A DNA stretch of 64,000 nt from CAVPOO01 sp963707015. GTDB lineage: Bacteria > Pseudomonadota > Gammaproteobacteria > Thiohalobacterales > Thiohalobacteraceae. Below the pieces are notes generated by a model, which did no database searches, was not told where the DNA came from, and worked only from the letters and a program-made list of their open reading frames with translations. Every line of letters starts with the position of its first letter. Position 1 is the first letter of the stretch. The stretch covers positions 62,001 to 126,000 of the forward strand of contig CAVPOO010000009.1 of assembly GCA_963707015.1 (NCBI GenBank). The letters are read 5' to 3'. Of the stretch, positions 45,592 to 53,967 are shown piece after piece. Both the position numbers and the translations under genes were made by a program.

Positions 45592-46293
45592 TCAGTCCGT
45601 CAACAGGCGGTAGCCTGCGCCACGCACGGTGACAAGGTAACGCGGTTTGCCCGAATCCGGTTCGATCTTGCGCCTCAGCTTGGCAACATGGATGTCAACG
45701 GTACGCGTTTCGATATCCGAGTGTCTTGCGTAACCCCAGACTCGGGTGAGCAGTTCGTCCCGGGGTACGGGCCGTTCCGAATTGGCAAACAGATAGCGCA
45801 GGATCTCCATTTCCCGGCGCGTAAACGACAGTGTCTCCTCGCCACGCCGGCCGGAGAGATTGCGCATATCCACCTCGACCTCGTCACCGAGCCGGATACG
45901 GTGGTCCAGCCCGACGCCGATGTGTGCGCGGCGCAGTACGGCCTGCACCCGCAGCACCAGCTGCGCAACCGAAAAGGGTTTCGCGACGTAATCATCCGCA
46001 CCCAGGGACAAGCCCTGGATGATGTCTTCGTCCTGGCTTTTGGCCGTCAGCATGATGACCGGCTGATCAGGATCCTCTGAACGGATCCGGTGACAGATCT
46101 CGAAACCGTTCACGCCGGGCAGCATCACATCCAGCAGGATCAGATCGAAGGTCCCGCTGAGAGCCTTGTCCAGTCCCTCGTGTCCGTCGGCGGCGGCCTC
46201 CACGTCATAACCGTGGAAAACGAGGACGTCCATCAGGCCGGTGCGGATCGCGGCCTCGTCCTCAACGATGAGAATGCGGGTCTTGCGTTGCAT
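45592..46293 (-). CDS. OmpR-family response regulator
   Basis: 233 residues. Receiver: VEDEAAIR acidic pair, phosphoacceptor Asp in LILLDVMLPG, Thr in MLTAKS, Lys in AKPFS. The C-terminal winged helix ends in RTVDIHVAKLRRKIEPDSGKPRYLVTVRGAGYRLL. It is transcribed with the kinase (1-bp gap) and divergently from pspA across 155 bp, where its binding site is expected. Confidence 0.95.
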   Translation of the reverse strand: MQRKTRILIVEDEAAIRTGLMDVLVFHGYDVEAAADGHEGLDKALSGTFDLILLDVMLPGVNGFEICHRIRSEDPDQPVIMLTAKSQDEDIIQGLSLGADDYVAKPFSVAQLVLRVQAVLRRAHIGVGLDHRIRLGDEVEVDMRNLSGRRGEETLSFTRREMEILRYLFANSERPVPRDELLTRVWGYARHSDIETRTVDIHVAKLRRKIEPDSGKPRYLVTVRGAGYRLLTD

Positions 46294-46448
46294 GGTGATT
46301 CAAACCTTACCAGCTTGCTTCGGCGCGGGCAGGTAAATCTTTTGTAAACCGGCCGGCGCAGGTTTTACCAGGATCTGTCTGTTGTCGCGCCGCCGCCCTG
46401 CCTAGACTGGTTTCACATTCCCTCGAATTACCCACCAGGAGGTCAACC

Positions 46449-46985
46449 ATGGCACTGATCACACGCGTAGCGAGGCTGTTTCGGGCGGACCTGCACGCCG
46501 TACTCGACCGCATCGAGGCACCGGAGGTGTTGCTGAGGCAGGCGGTTCGGGAGATGGAGGAGGAGCTCGCCGGCGACGAGCGGCGCGTCAAGCTGTTGCA
46601 TCACGAACAGGGACAGCTGCTCGCGCGGCAGACCGAGATCGATCAGGCGCTGAGCGGGATCGAAGCGGAACTCGACGTGTGCTTTGCGTCCGGCAAGGAC
46701 GATCTGGCCCGTGCGCTGATCCGGCGCAGGCTGGAGGCGCAGCGCTTTGTCAGGTTTCTGTCCCGCAAACGCGAGGCCGTGGCGCACTCGCTGGCCGGCT
46801 GCGCGACCCGGCTCGAGGAGAACCGGGCGCGCCTGAACAGCATGCGGCAGAAGGCCGAACTGCTGGCCGAAGACGAGTCGGCGGACCCGGTCGAGGCTGG
46901 CTGGTCCACCCCCGACATGTCGGTGCGCGAGGAAGACGTCGAAGTGGCCTTTCTGCGTGAAAAACACCAGAGGAGGCAGCCATGA
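46449..46985 (+). CDS. PspA/IM30 family protein
   Basis: 178 residues, shorter than classical PspA (about 220). MALITRVARLFRADLHAVLDRIEAPEVLLRQAVREMEEELAG is the membrane-binding amphipathic N-terminus; the rest is a long coiled coil. PspA-type proteins maintain the inner membrane under stress. AGGAGG lies 8 bp upstream. It overlaps the next gene by 4 bp (ATGA). Confidence 0.85.
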   Translation: MALITRVARLFRADLHAVLDRIEAPEVLLRQAVREMEEELAGDERRVKLLHHEQGQLLARQTEIDQALSGIEAELDVCFASGKDDLARALIRRRLEAQRFVRFLSRKREAVAHSLAGCATRLEENRARLNSMRQKAELLAEDESADPVEAGWSTPDMSVREEDVEVAFLREKHQRRQP

Positions 46986-47551
46986 AACGTCCCACCTTCT
47001 TTGAGGGCGTGGCGGTGGCGCTGACGGCGAGTCTGGTTGGCGGCGCGCTGTACGCGGCCCTGACCCCGGCCTTTGGCAGCGGCGCCGTGCTGCGCCTGTT
47101 GATTGCCGGTGTCAGTCTCGGTTACGTCGTCTATCTGTTGACTCGCAGCCGCGGGCGTATCGGTCGACCAACTGCCCTTGCCGCCTGGGCCGTTGTGGCC
47201 GGGGCAGGCTGGTTGCTGGGTCTGTCGCTGCCGCTGTACCTGGTGGTGCACCTGGGGGCCGTCTGGCTTATCCGCTCGCTTTACTTCCACGCCAGCGTGC
47301 TTGCCGCGCTGCTCGATCTCGGGCTGAACGGCCTGGGTCTGGCCGCGCTGATCTGGGCGGCCACCCTGTCGGGCAGTCTGTTCCTCAGCATCTGGTGCTT
47401 CTTTCTTGTACAGGCGCTGTTCGTCGCCATCCCTGCCCGTATGCACCGCGGGCCTGCGCTCGTGCCGCCGGCCCGCGGCGGGGAGGACCGCTTTGAGCGC
47501 GCCTATCGCGTCGCGCAAAGCGCGCTACGCAAACTCTCTTCCATCCGATGA
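46982..47551 (+). CDS. Integral membrane protein in pspA operon
   Basis: 189 residues with about five or six membrane segments (VALTASLVGGALYAAL, AVLRLLIAGVSLGYVVYLL, LAAWAVVAGAGWLLGLSLPLYLVVHLGAVWLI, VLAALLDLGLNGLGLAALIWAA, LFLSIWCFFLVQALFVAIPA) and a charged cytoplasmic tail. Its ATG overlaps the pspA stop, and the VWA gene follows 19 bp later. I do not recognise a named family; the operon suggests a partner of PspA. Confidence 0.75.
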   Translation: MKRPTFFEGVAVALTASLVGGALYAALTPAFGSGAVLRLLIAGVSLGYVVYLLTRSRGRIGRPTALAAWAVVAGAGWLLGLSLPLYLVVHLGAVWLIRSLYFHASVLAALLDLGLNGLGLAALIWAATLSGSLFLSIWCFFLVQALFVAIPARMHRGPALVPPARGGEDRFERAYRVAQSALRKLSSIR

Positions 47552-47570
47552 CACCTCAGGAGGCAAGCCA

Positions 47571-48755
47571 ATGAAACCGAAAATCATCGCACTGGCACTG
47601 TTTGTCTTTACCGCCATCAGCGTCGTGTTGTATCCGGTGTATCAGAGCGCCGGCGCCGTCACGCCCGTGGCTCCGAGTGCTCATGCCCGCCCACGGGTCG
47701 AAGTCGTGTTCGTGCTGGATACGACCGGCAGTATGGGTGGCCTGATCGAGGCGGCCAAGGAGAAGATCTGGTCGATTGCGACCACCATGGCGCAGGCGCA
47801 ACCGGCCCCGGAGATCCGGCTGGGTCTGGTTGCCTACCGGGATCGGGGGGATGCCTATGTGACCAGGCTTGTCGACCTGTCTGATGACCTGGACTCCCTG
47901 TATGCGACGCTGATGGAGTTGCAGGCCGACGGCGGTGGGGACGGGCCGGAAAGTGTCAACCAGGCGCTTCATGACGCCGTCCACAACCTGTCCTGGAGCC
48001 AGGATCCTCGCGCCTACAAGACGGTGTTCCTGGTGGGTGATGCCCCGCCGCACATGGATTACCAGGACGAGGTCAGATATCCGGATACCCTCAGGGCAGC
48101 CGCGGCAAAAGGGATCGTGGTCAATGCCATCCAGTGTGGACAGAACGGTCAGACGACCCGTGACTGGCAGCAGATCGCCCAGCTTGGCATGGGTCGCTAC
48201 TTCCAGGTCGACCAGGCGGGCAGCGCTGTGGCCATCGCGACGCCCTTCGACGAGAAACTCGCCGGGCTCTCGGCCGAGCTGGATGCCACGCGCCTTTATT
48301 ACGGAACTGCCGAGGAAAAGCGGAAACAGCGGCGTAAGCTGGAGGCCGCCGACAAGCTGCACGCGACCTCGTCGCTCGAGTCCCGCGCGCGCCGGGCGGC
48401 ATTCAACGCATCGGGGAGCGGGGCAGGCAACCTGCTCGGCGAAGGCGAACTGATCGAGGACGTGGTCAGCGGGCGGGTGGATCTTGCCACTATCGACCAT
48501 GAACAGTTGCCGGAACCCCTGCAGGCCATGGCTCCGGCGGCGCAAGAGACGCTGATTTCGGAAACGGCCAGGCAGCGCAGTGAACTGCAGCAGCAGATTC
48601 GGGAACTGGCCGAACAGCGCTCGGCCTATCTGAAGCAGAAGGTGGAGGCGCTCGGCGGCGCCAGGGGCTCGCTGGACCACAAGATCTACACGGCGGTGCG
48701 CGAACAGGCGGGTAAGAAAGGCCTGCGCTATCGGGCCGACGCGCCGGAATACTGA
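47571..48755 (+). CDS. Von Willebrand factor A domain protein
   Basis: 394 residues from ATG 47571, AGGAGG upstream. N-terminal membrane anchor or signal (IIALALFVFTAISVVLYPVY). The VWA domain has a metal site DTTGSMG, a distal Thr/Asp strip (VAYRDRGDAYVT) and FLVGDAPPHMDY. A C-terminal coiled coil (AQETLISETARQRSELQQQIRELAEQRSAYLKQKV) follows. Third gene of the pspA operon; likely faces the periplasm. Confidence 0.85.
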   Translation: MKPKIIALALFVFTAISVVLYPVYQSAGAVTPVAPSAHARPRVEVVFVLDTTGSMGGLIEAAKEKIWSIATTMAQAQPAPEIRLGLVAYRDRGDAYVTRLVDLSDDLDSLYATLMELQADGGGDGPESVNQALHDAVHNLSWSQDPRAYKTVFLVGDAPPHMDYQDEVRYPDTLRAAAAKGIVVNAIQCGQNGQTTRDWQQIAQLGMGRYFQVDQAGSAVAIATPFDEKLAGLSAELDATRLYYGTAEEKRKQRRKLEAADKLHATSSLESRARRAAFNASGSGAGNLLGEGELIEDVVSGRVDLATIDHEQLPEPLQAMAPAAQETLISETARQRSELQQQIRELAEQRSAYLKQKVEALGGARGSLDHKIYTAVREQAGKKGLRYRADAPEY

Positions 48756-48913
48756 GCCAGGGCTTCCCTGCCACGGCCCGGTCGCAACGCCGGGTCATGG
48801 CAGGCCCGGCGTCACTGGCTCGTGACCCGGGAACAGGCTGGCAGCTGGCTGCGCCTCAGCTGCGCCGTCCATCAGTTGTGCGGGGGGCACGCCTGGGGGG
48901 TGCTCACGCCATG
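48756..48913. other. Short intergenic, no gene seen
   Basis: 158 bp between the VWA stop and the MITE; nothing distinct. Confidence 0.4.
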
Positions 48914-49041
48914 CTAGCCCGCATTTCTCACCGGGATAGGCAATGCCTGATTGCACACTGTCTTTTCCCTGATCTGCACTCTGTTCTTTACCTCAGTGCA
49001 TTATGTGACTCTACCGCCGCCCGGTGAGAAATGCGGGCTAG
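48914..49041. mobile_element. 128-bp MITE with 22-bp perfect inverted repeats
   Basis: Ends read CTAGCCCGCATTTCTCACC plus GGG, and the exact inverse. CTAG at each end may be a target duplication; the same tetranucleotide flanks the IS at 20818-22864, although the inner ends differ. No coding capacity. Confidence 0.85.
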
Positions 49042-49314
49042 TGGCGGAAAAAAATTGAAGCCCTTGGTCGGTGCCGGGATAATATAGCGAAAGTCCGTCA
49101 GGTTCCGACAGGCTTGCGGGTTTCAAACGGAGTGCGATCGGGAATTGCCGCAGGCGGGGCAGCCGGCAGGCTGCATGCATGTATTGCCGACTTTGCTTGC
49201 CGTGTGAGCCGATGAGCGCGGGGGATGGATGAGCCGCGAAACCGCCCGCAGCTGCGGACGCCACGATTGGCGCGCCGCACGATGCGGGACTGCGATAGCT
49301 GTGAGGAGAGAACA

Positions 49315-49812
49315 ATGAGCAAGCTACAGGACGATATCGGGGACTTGACTGTCAGCCATGTAATGCAGCGCGAAGTGCTTGCCGTTGAAGCCTACTGGTC
49401 GCTGGAACAGCTGGCGGGATTTCTGGTGGACAACCGGATCTCCGGGGCGCCCGTCACGGGGGATGAGGGTGAATTGATCGGCGTCGTGTCGCTGACCGAC
49501 ATCGTTCGCGAGAGCAGTATGCCGAACAATAATGCGGGCAGGGAAGAGACCCACGACGTCTACCTCTATGCGCTGGAAAGGCAGATGGGTAAGGAGGAGC
49601 TGAGGCTGTTTCACACCGAGTATGAATCGCCTGTTCAGGTACGCGATGTCATGACCCCGATGGTGTTCAAGGTGAACGAACAGACCAGCGTAAAGGAGGT
49701 GGCGGACATGATGCTCAGGGGTGGAATCCACCGGGTCTTCGTTACCGATGGCAACAGGCTGACAGGCATCGTTACGGCGCTGGACCTGCTGCAAGTGATC
49801 AGGGATATGTGA
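49315..49812 (+). CDS. CBS-domain pair protein
   Basis: 165 residues. Two CBS domains (VSHVMQREVLAVEAYWSLEQLAGFLVDNRISGAPVTGDEGELIGVVSLTDIV; VRDVMTPMVFKVNEQTSVKEVADMMLRGGIHRVFVTDGNRLTGIVTALDLLQVI) separated by a 40-residue acidic linker. CBS pairs bind adenosine nucleotides and regulate partners; the partner is unknown. GGAGAG upstream. Confidence 0.9.
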   Translation: MSKLQDDIGDLTVSHVMQREVLAVEAYWSLEQLAGFLVDNRISGAPVTGDEGELIGVVSLTDIVRESSMPNNNAGREETHDVYLYALERQMGKEELRLFHTEYESPVQVRDVMTPMVFKVNEQTSVKEVADMMLRGGIHRVFVTDGNRLTGIVTALDLLQVIRDM

Positions 49813-49862
49813 GACGGACGGCGGCCATCCGCTGCCGTGCCAGCGCAGTTCGCGTGCCCCGG

Positions 49863-50288
49863 TCAGCCGCCCCTTGGCGGCATCAATCCGGGTGGCGGAG
49901 GCGGGGGGGTGTTCTGGTGGACGATGAGGTGCCAGCCACGGCCGTCTTTCCGATAGATGTTGCTGGCATAGACAGACAGAGGCGGCGGGCCGCCGGGTAC
50001 GGTGTTCTGGGCGGTTTCTTCCACCAGATGAATGGCGACATCGTGCGTCTCAATCCAGTGAAGATGTGTGACAGATAACTCAATGCCGCGGCCGTGGCCG
50101 TGGCCGAGCAGTTGAGCGAAGGCCTCCGTGACCGCCGCCCGGCCCTGCGCCAGGGCCTGCATGGGCAGCAGACAGTTGATGTCATCGCTGTCGTCCCAGA
50201 CGGCGAGCAGCCCGGGCAGATCACCTTCCTCCAGCGCGTCGTAGTAGGCATCTTCGGCATCCTGCGGCGTGGTGAAGGTCGGGTTCAT
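49863..50288 (-). CDS. NTF2/SnoaL-like protein
   Basis: 141 residues from ATG 50288. DAEDAYYDALEEGDLPGLLAVWDDSDDINCLLPMQALAQGRAAVTEAFAQLL is a typical NTF2 cone start (PMQALAQGR), followed by strands with TVPGGPPPLSVYASNIYRKDGRGWHLIVHQNT and a Pro/Gly-rich tail. Such small proteins may be isomerases or accessory ligand binders; no role can be set. Confidence 0.8.
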   Translation of the reverse strand: MNPTFTTPQDAEDAYYDALEEGDLPGLLAVWDDSDDINCLLPMQALAQGRAAVTEAFAQLLGHGHGRGIELSVTHLHWIETHDVAIHLVEETAQNTVPGGPPPLSVYASNIYRKDGRGWHLIVHQNTPPPPPPGLMPPRGG

Positions 50289-50477
50289 GGTAATTGTTCC
50301 GATCGGCGGTACACCGATGGTTGCATTCCTGCCGGGCGGAATCAAGCGCGGGCAGTCCCGTCAGATGCCCTCACCGGGGTACTGCAGGCTCGACTTCCCC
50401 GGCGCTTTGATGGTAAACAGGATCGCCGGCAGAAATGCCGCTGATTTCCTTGTCATGCGCAAACAGGTGAACGGAAT

Positions 50478-50912
50478 ATGAGCAGTTCGCTACATATCGT
50501 GTGTCCTCACTGCAGCGCCGTCAACCGCATTCCGGCGGCACGCCTGGACGAGGCCCCGAGATGCGGCAAGTGTCACGATGCGCTGTTTGTCGCTCACGCG
50601 CTGGAACTGACGTCGGCCAATTTTCAACGGCATATAGAGCGTAACGACATTCCAGTGGTCGTTGATTTCTGGGCACCCTGGTGTGGTCCCTGCAAGATGA
50701 TGGCGCCGGCGTTCGAACAGGCGGCAGCCCGGCTGGAACCCGGTGTGCGGCTGGCGAAACTCAATACCGAGACCGAACAGGGCATCGGGGCGCAATTCGG
50801 CATTCGCAGTATTCCGACGCTGGTCGTCTTCAGGAACGGGCGCGAGATCGCCCGTCAGCCTGGCGCCATGGGCGCGCCTGATATCGTGCGCTGGGTACAG
50901 TCCCATACCTGA
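50478..50912 (+). CDS. trxC: Thioredoxin 2 (TrxC)
   Basis: 144 residues. N-terminal zinc ribbon with two Cys pairs (CPHC, CGKC) followed by a thioredoxin fold with WCGPC and cis-Pro (RSIPTLVVF). Reduces cytoplasmic disulfides, often under oxidative stress. Complete and typical. Confidence 0.95.
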   Translation: MSSSLHIVCPHCSAVNRIPAARLDEAPRCGKCHDALFVAHALELTSANFQRHIERNDIPVVVDFWAPWCGPCKMMAPAFEQAAARLEPGVRLAKLNTETEQGIGAQFGIRSIPTLVVFRNGREIARQPGAMGAPDIVRWVQSHT

Positions 50913-51133
50913 GAGGCGCAACACACCGGTTCGGGAATCGCCCGCATCTGGCGGTTGGTGGTGAGCCGACGCGAACGATCAAAAAATTCGTGCTGGTAAG
51001 CTCTCTGCGGCTGCGCGGAACCCGTTCCGGCCCGCGGCAGCGCTGAAATGCCGATGATGGTATGCTGGATCCGGGCTGATTCAGGGCGGCGGGATCGCAC
51101 CCGGGTTGGCCGATTGTGCTCTGGCGGTCGGAA

Positions 51134-51700
51134 ATGAAGATGGTCTACCCACGCTGTTGCCTGTTGCTGTTACTCTGCCTGCCACTCATTGTCGGCGGCG
51201 AGGTGCGCCACCACCGCAGTGCCGAAACCGGCTTGTCGTCCTGGAAGGTTGAAGACCGGGGTTTCAGCCTGGAACTGGTGCAGCTGGTGCCCAGCTACGT
51301 CAAGGCAGTGTTTGCCTCGCGCGGGCTTCCGCCCGAGGTCGTCGCCGAGGTGGGCGGCTACTGCGTATTCGGGACGATCGTGAGAAATCTGTCCGATGCG
51401 CCGCTTTCCAACCTTGTGGCAGACTGGCGGTACATCACGGCCGACGGTGTGGCGCATGCGCCGAAGACAAAGTCGGCGTGGGTCGCGGAATGGCGCGAGC
51501 GGGGCGTGGCGTTCCGATGGCTGATGCTGCCCGAGGATCAGACCTACGAAGCTGGTGACTGGGGACAGGGTTTCACGACTGTGAAGCTGCCGCCTGGCAC
51601 TGTCTTCGAGCTTGCATATGCCTGGAGTCAGCACGGCGAGACGTACAGGGGGTCGATCGAGGGACTGCGCTGCGGTCCGGCGGAGCCGGCAGATGGTTAG
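51134..51700 (+). CDS. Exported hypothetical protein
   Basis: 188 residues from ATG 51134, with a signal peptide (CCLLLLLCLPLIVGG). Mature domain beta-rich: VEDRGFSLELVQLVPSYVKAVFASRGLPPEVV, CVFGTIVRNLSDAPLSNLVADWRYITADGVAHAPKTK, WGQGFTTVKLPPGTVFELAYAW. Family not recognised. It is 47 bp upstream of the TlpA-like gene, same strand, so an operon is likely. Confidence 0.7.
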   Translation: MKMVYPRCCLLLLLCLPLIVGGEVRHHRSAETGLSSWKVEDRGFSLELVQLVPSYVKAVFASRGLPPEVVAEVGGYCVFGTIVRNLSDAPLSNLVADWRYITADGVAHAPKTKSAWVAEWRERGVAFRWLMLPEDQTYEAGDWGQGFTTVKLPPGTVFELAYAWSQHGETYRGSIEGLRCGPAEPADG

Positions 51701-51747
51701 CCTGGCTGTCCCATTGTCCTTTTTGCGGGTGTCTGGGGAGGATAGAC

Positions 51748-52290
51748 ATGCAGGTTAGCTGGCTGCGCCGACTGGCGCTCCTTGCAGGTTCCATGCTGGT
51801 GCTCAGTCCCGCGCCTGCGCAAATGGAGGTCCCAGAGCTGAGTCACACGCTGACGCGACTCGCGCAACCCGTGGCGGCGCCTGACTTCGTTATGGAGGAC
51901 ATGGACGGCGAGCCGCATTCCCTGCAGGACTACCGCGGCAAGGTCGTGCTCATCAACTTCTGGGCGACCTGGTGCCCGCCGTGTCGGCGCGAGATGCCGT
52001 CGCTGGAAAGTCTGTATCAGAAGTTCCGCGACCAGCCGTTTGCCGTTCTTGCCATCAACCAGTGGGAAAGTCCGGATCATGTGTTTTCCTACATGGGTGA
52101 TCTGAGCGTGTTTCCGACCTTCCCGATTCTGTTCGACCGCAAGAGCGAGGTGTCAGAGGCCTTCGGGGTGAAGGGTCTGCCGACATCCGTTGTCATCGAC
52201 AAGCAGGGTCGCGTGGTGCTGAGGGCAATCGGTGGCCGGGACTTTGCTCACCCCGAGATTGAACGCGCAATCCGGGAGCTTGTCGAGTAG
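51748..52290 (+). CDS. TlpA/ResA-like thiol-disulfide oxidoreductase
   Basis: 180 residues. Signal peptide, then VAAPDFVMEDMDGEPHSLQDYRGKVVLINFWATWCPPCRREMPSLE; active site WCPPC, cis-Pro in GLPTSVVIDKQGRV. Periplasmic reductant for cytochrome c maturation or general thiol repair. Preceded by GGAGG. Confidence 0.9.
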   Translation: MQVSWLRRLALLAGSMLVLSPAPAQMEVPELSHTLTRLAQPVAAPDFVMEDMDGEPHSLQDYRGKVVLINFWATWCPPCRREMPSLESLYQKFRDQPFAVLAINQWESPDHVFSYMGDLSVFPTFPILFDRKSEVSEAFGVKGLPTSVVIDKQGRVVLRAIGGRDFAHPEIERAIRELVE

Positions 52291-52374
52291 CCATACCAGC
52301 CAGGAGAGCCTGTCAGCGCGGGTCGTGTGGTGCTGACTGAGGCGGGACGGCAAGGGCCTGCCCAGCTGCCACGC

Positions 52375-53425
52375 TCACTCTTTCGGCGGGTTGGCGTAGG
52401 CCCAGAGCGTGGCGGTCGCGGTGAGCACGGTGTGGCGCATCTGGTTCTGACGGGGGGTTGTGGGTGAGGCGCCCCAGTCACCGTCGGGCTGCTGGCTCGC
52501 GATCAGCTCGTCTTTCAGACCGTGCAGCTCTGCGTGCAGCGGGGCACCGAGAAAACGGGCCGTCATGACCAGTTCGCAGGCCAGGTCGAGGTTGCGCTCG
52601 GCTCGGGCCCAGTGTACCGCGTCCACAAGGCTCGGGAGCAGCGCGGCGCGGCGTTCGGCGAGCCAGGGTGAAGGCGGGCGGCGACCGAAATCGGTCAGGG
52701 CGATGATCTCGTGCACGAGGGCCGAGAGCAGCAGGGTCGTCATGTTCCGTGCATCTTCTGTGGCTTGGGCCGGGAGTGCAGGCAGCCCCGCTCGCGCGAC
52801 CTGCGCGACGAGGCTGCTCGCAAGCAGGCCGTCGAGGCGGGCAGCAGGGGCTTCGTGCAGGTAGTCCAGGAAGGCGGCGATGGTGAGCCGCACCGTGGGG
52901 CTGGCTCGCGGCGTCGCAAGCAGCGCGCGCTGCGCCTGTTCCACGATGATCGGCTGAAAGGCGCTCGGCTGGCCCGCGAGTTGCATCAGGTGTGCCGTCA
53001 GGACGAGGTGATAGTGGTCGATCAGTGTCTTCTGAGGCGCATATACCCATGCTTCGAAGGCCGGGAGCTGCTCCAGCGCTGTCAGGCGGGCGCGCAAGGC
53101 CGCCGCGAAACGGCTGCGGTCGCCGAGGCGCCGGGACAGATTGCGCAGTACGAGGAAGGCCACGCCCTCGTCGACGATGTCGATGAGACCGCCATCCTGC
53201 AGCGTGGCCGGATGCCGCTCGATCCAGGCCAGCCCCCGCGTGATTGCAGCCGCGACGTCTGTGTCCGCGGCCGTTTCCATCGGGCCGGCCGCGCGCCGGG
53301 GTGCTGCCCGAACCCAGAGCTGGCGCAGCGAGGATGAACACCAGCGCCAGCAGCGACCGGCATGCGCCGCGGCGCAGGCGCACAACACCGCCCGCAGCCG
53401 GCGATGACGGAACGCCAGGCGTCAT
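52375..53425 (-). CDS. Exported alpha/alpha-toroid protein, frameshifted after its signal peptide
   Basis: The start ATG at 53425 overlaps the upstream stop (ATGA) and encodes a signal peptide (RRGACRSLLALVFILAAPALGSG). That frame then becomes Arg-rich nonsense. The next frame, from about 53280 (METAADTDVAAAITRGLAWIERHPAT), is a long helical protein ending with QQPDGDWGASPTTPRQNQMRHTVLTATATLWAYANPP, a QW-like motif of terpene-cyclase/prenyltransferase toroids. One base gained or two lost between about 53280 and 53330 would join them. The role is unknown; the fold is likely a periplasmic six-hairpin-type barrel. It is coupled to the small membrane protein upstream. Confidence 0.65.
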
Positions 53426-53784
53426 TGAGGCATCAGGGGATTGCAGTTCTTGATGGTCACCTTCCCCTGGAGCAGATTCCCCTTGGAATACTCGCTGAAA
53501 TGGCAGACGTTGGTTTCGGGGTCATAGTTCTCGATCCACAGGTTGTCATCTTTCCACGTGGCTCCCATGTGATGCTGTCCGGCGGGCACGGCGATGGACA
53601 TCACACCGCCCCAGCGTTTCACAAAGATCTGCTGAAAGTGGAAAGTGTAGGCGGCCCAGCCCGTGATCAGCACCGCAGCAGCCGTAATAATCGCCGCCTT
53701 CCAGTTGTCCATTTTGACACCGATAATCACGATTGCGGCGATTACCAGACCGATAAGCACTGTCCAATAGAGGTAGGTGATCAT
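53422..53784 (-). CDS. Small membrane protein with periplasmic domain
   Basis: 120 residues from ATG 53784. Two membrane helices (YLYWTVLIGLVIAAIVIIGVKM; AAIITAAAVLITGWAAYTFHF) followed by a soluble domain WGGVMSIAVPAGQHHMGATWKDDNLWIENYDPETNVCHFSEYSKGNLLQGKVTIKNCNP. Family not recognised. Its stop overlaps the next gene's ATG by four bases. Divergent from glgP across 183 bp. Confidence 0.7.
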   Translation of the reverse strand: MITYLYWTVLIGLVIAAIVIIGVKMDNWKAAIITAAAVLITGWAAYTFHFQQIFVKRWGGVMSIAVPAGQHHMGATWKDDNLWIENYDPETNVCHFSEYSKGNLLQGKVTIKNCNPLMPQ

Positions 53785-53967
53785 GTCAGAGTTCCATCGT
53801 GGTTTGAGCGGCGCGATGCGCTGGCCGCTGCGCAGCGCGCCGGTGCGAAGCAATCGTGTCCCGGCAAAAAGTTTCCGAAGCCACGCGCGCGATTTGCAAG
53901 TATCATGTGTCCCATTAAACTCGTTGGCTTGAATCGATCGATTGACACGGCGAAGGATTGTCTGCCC

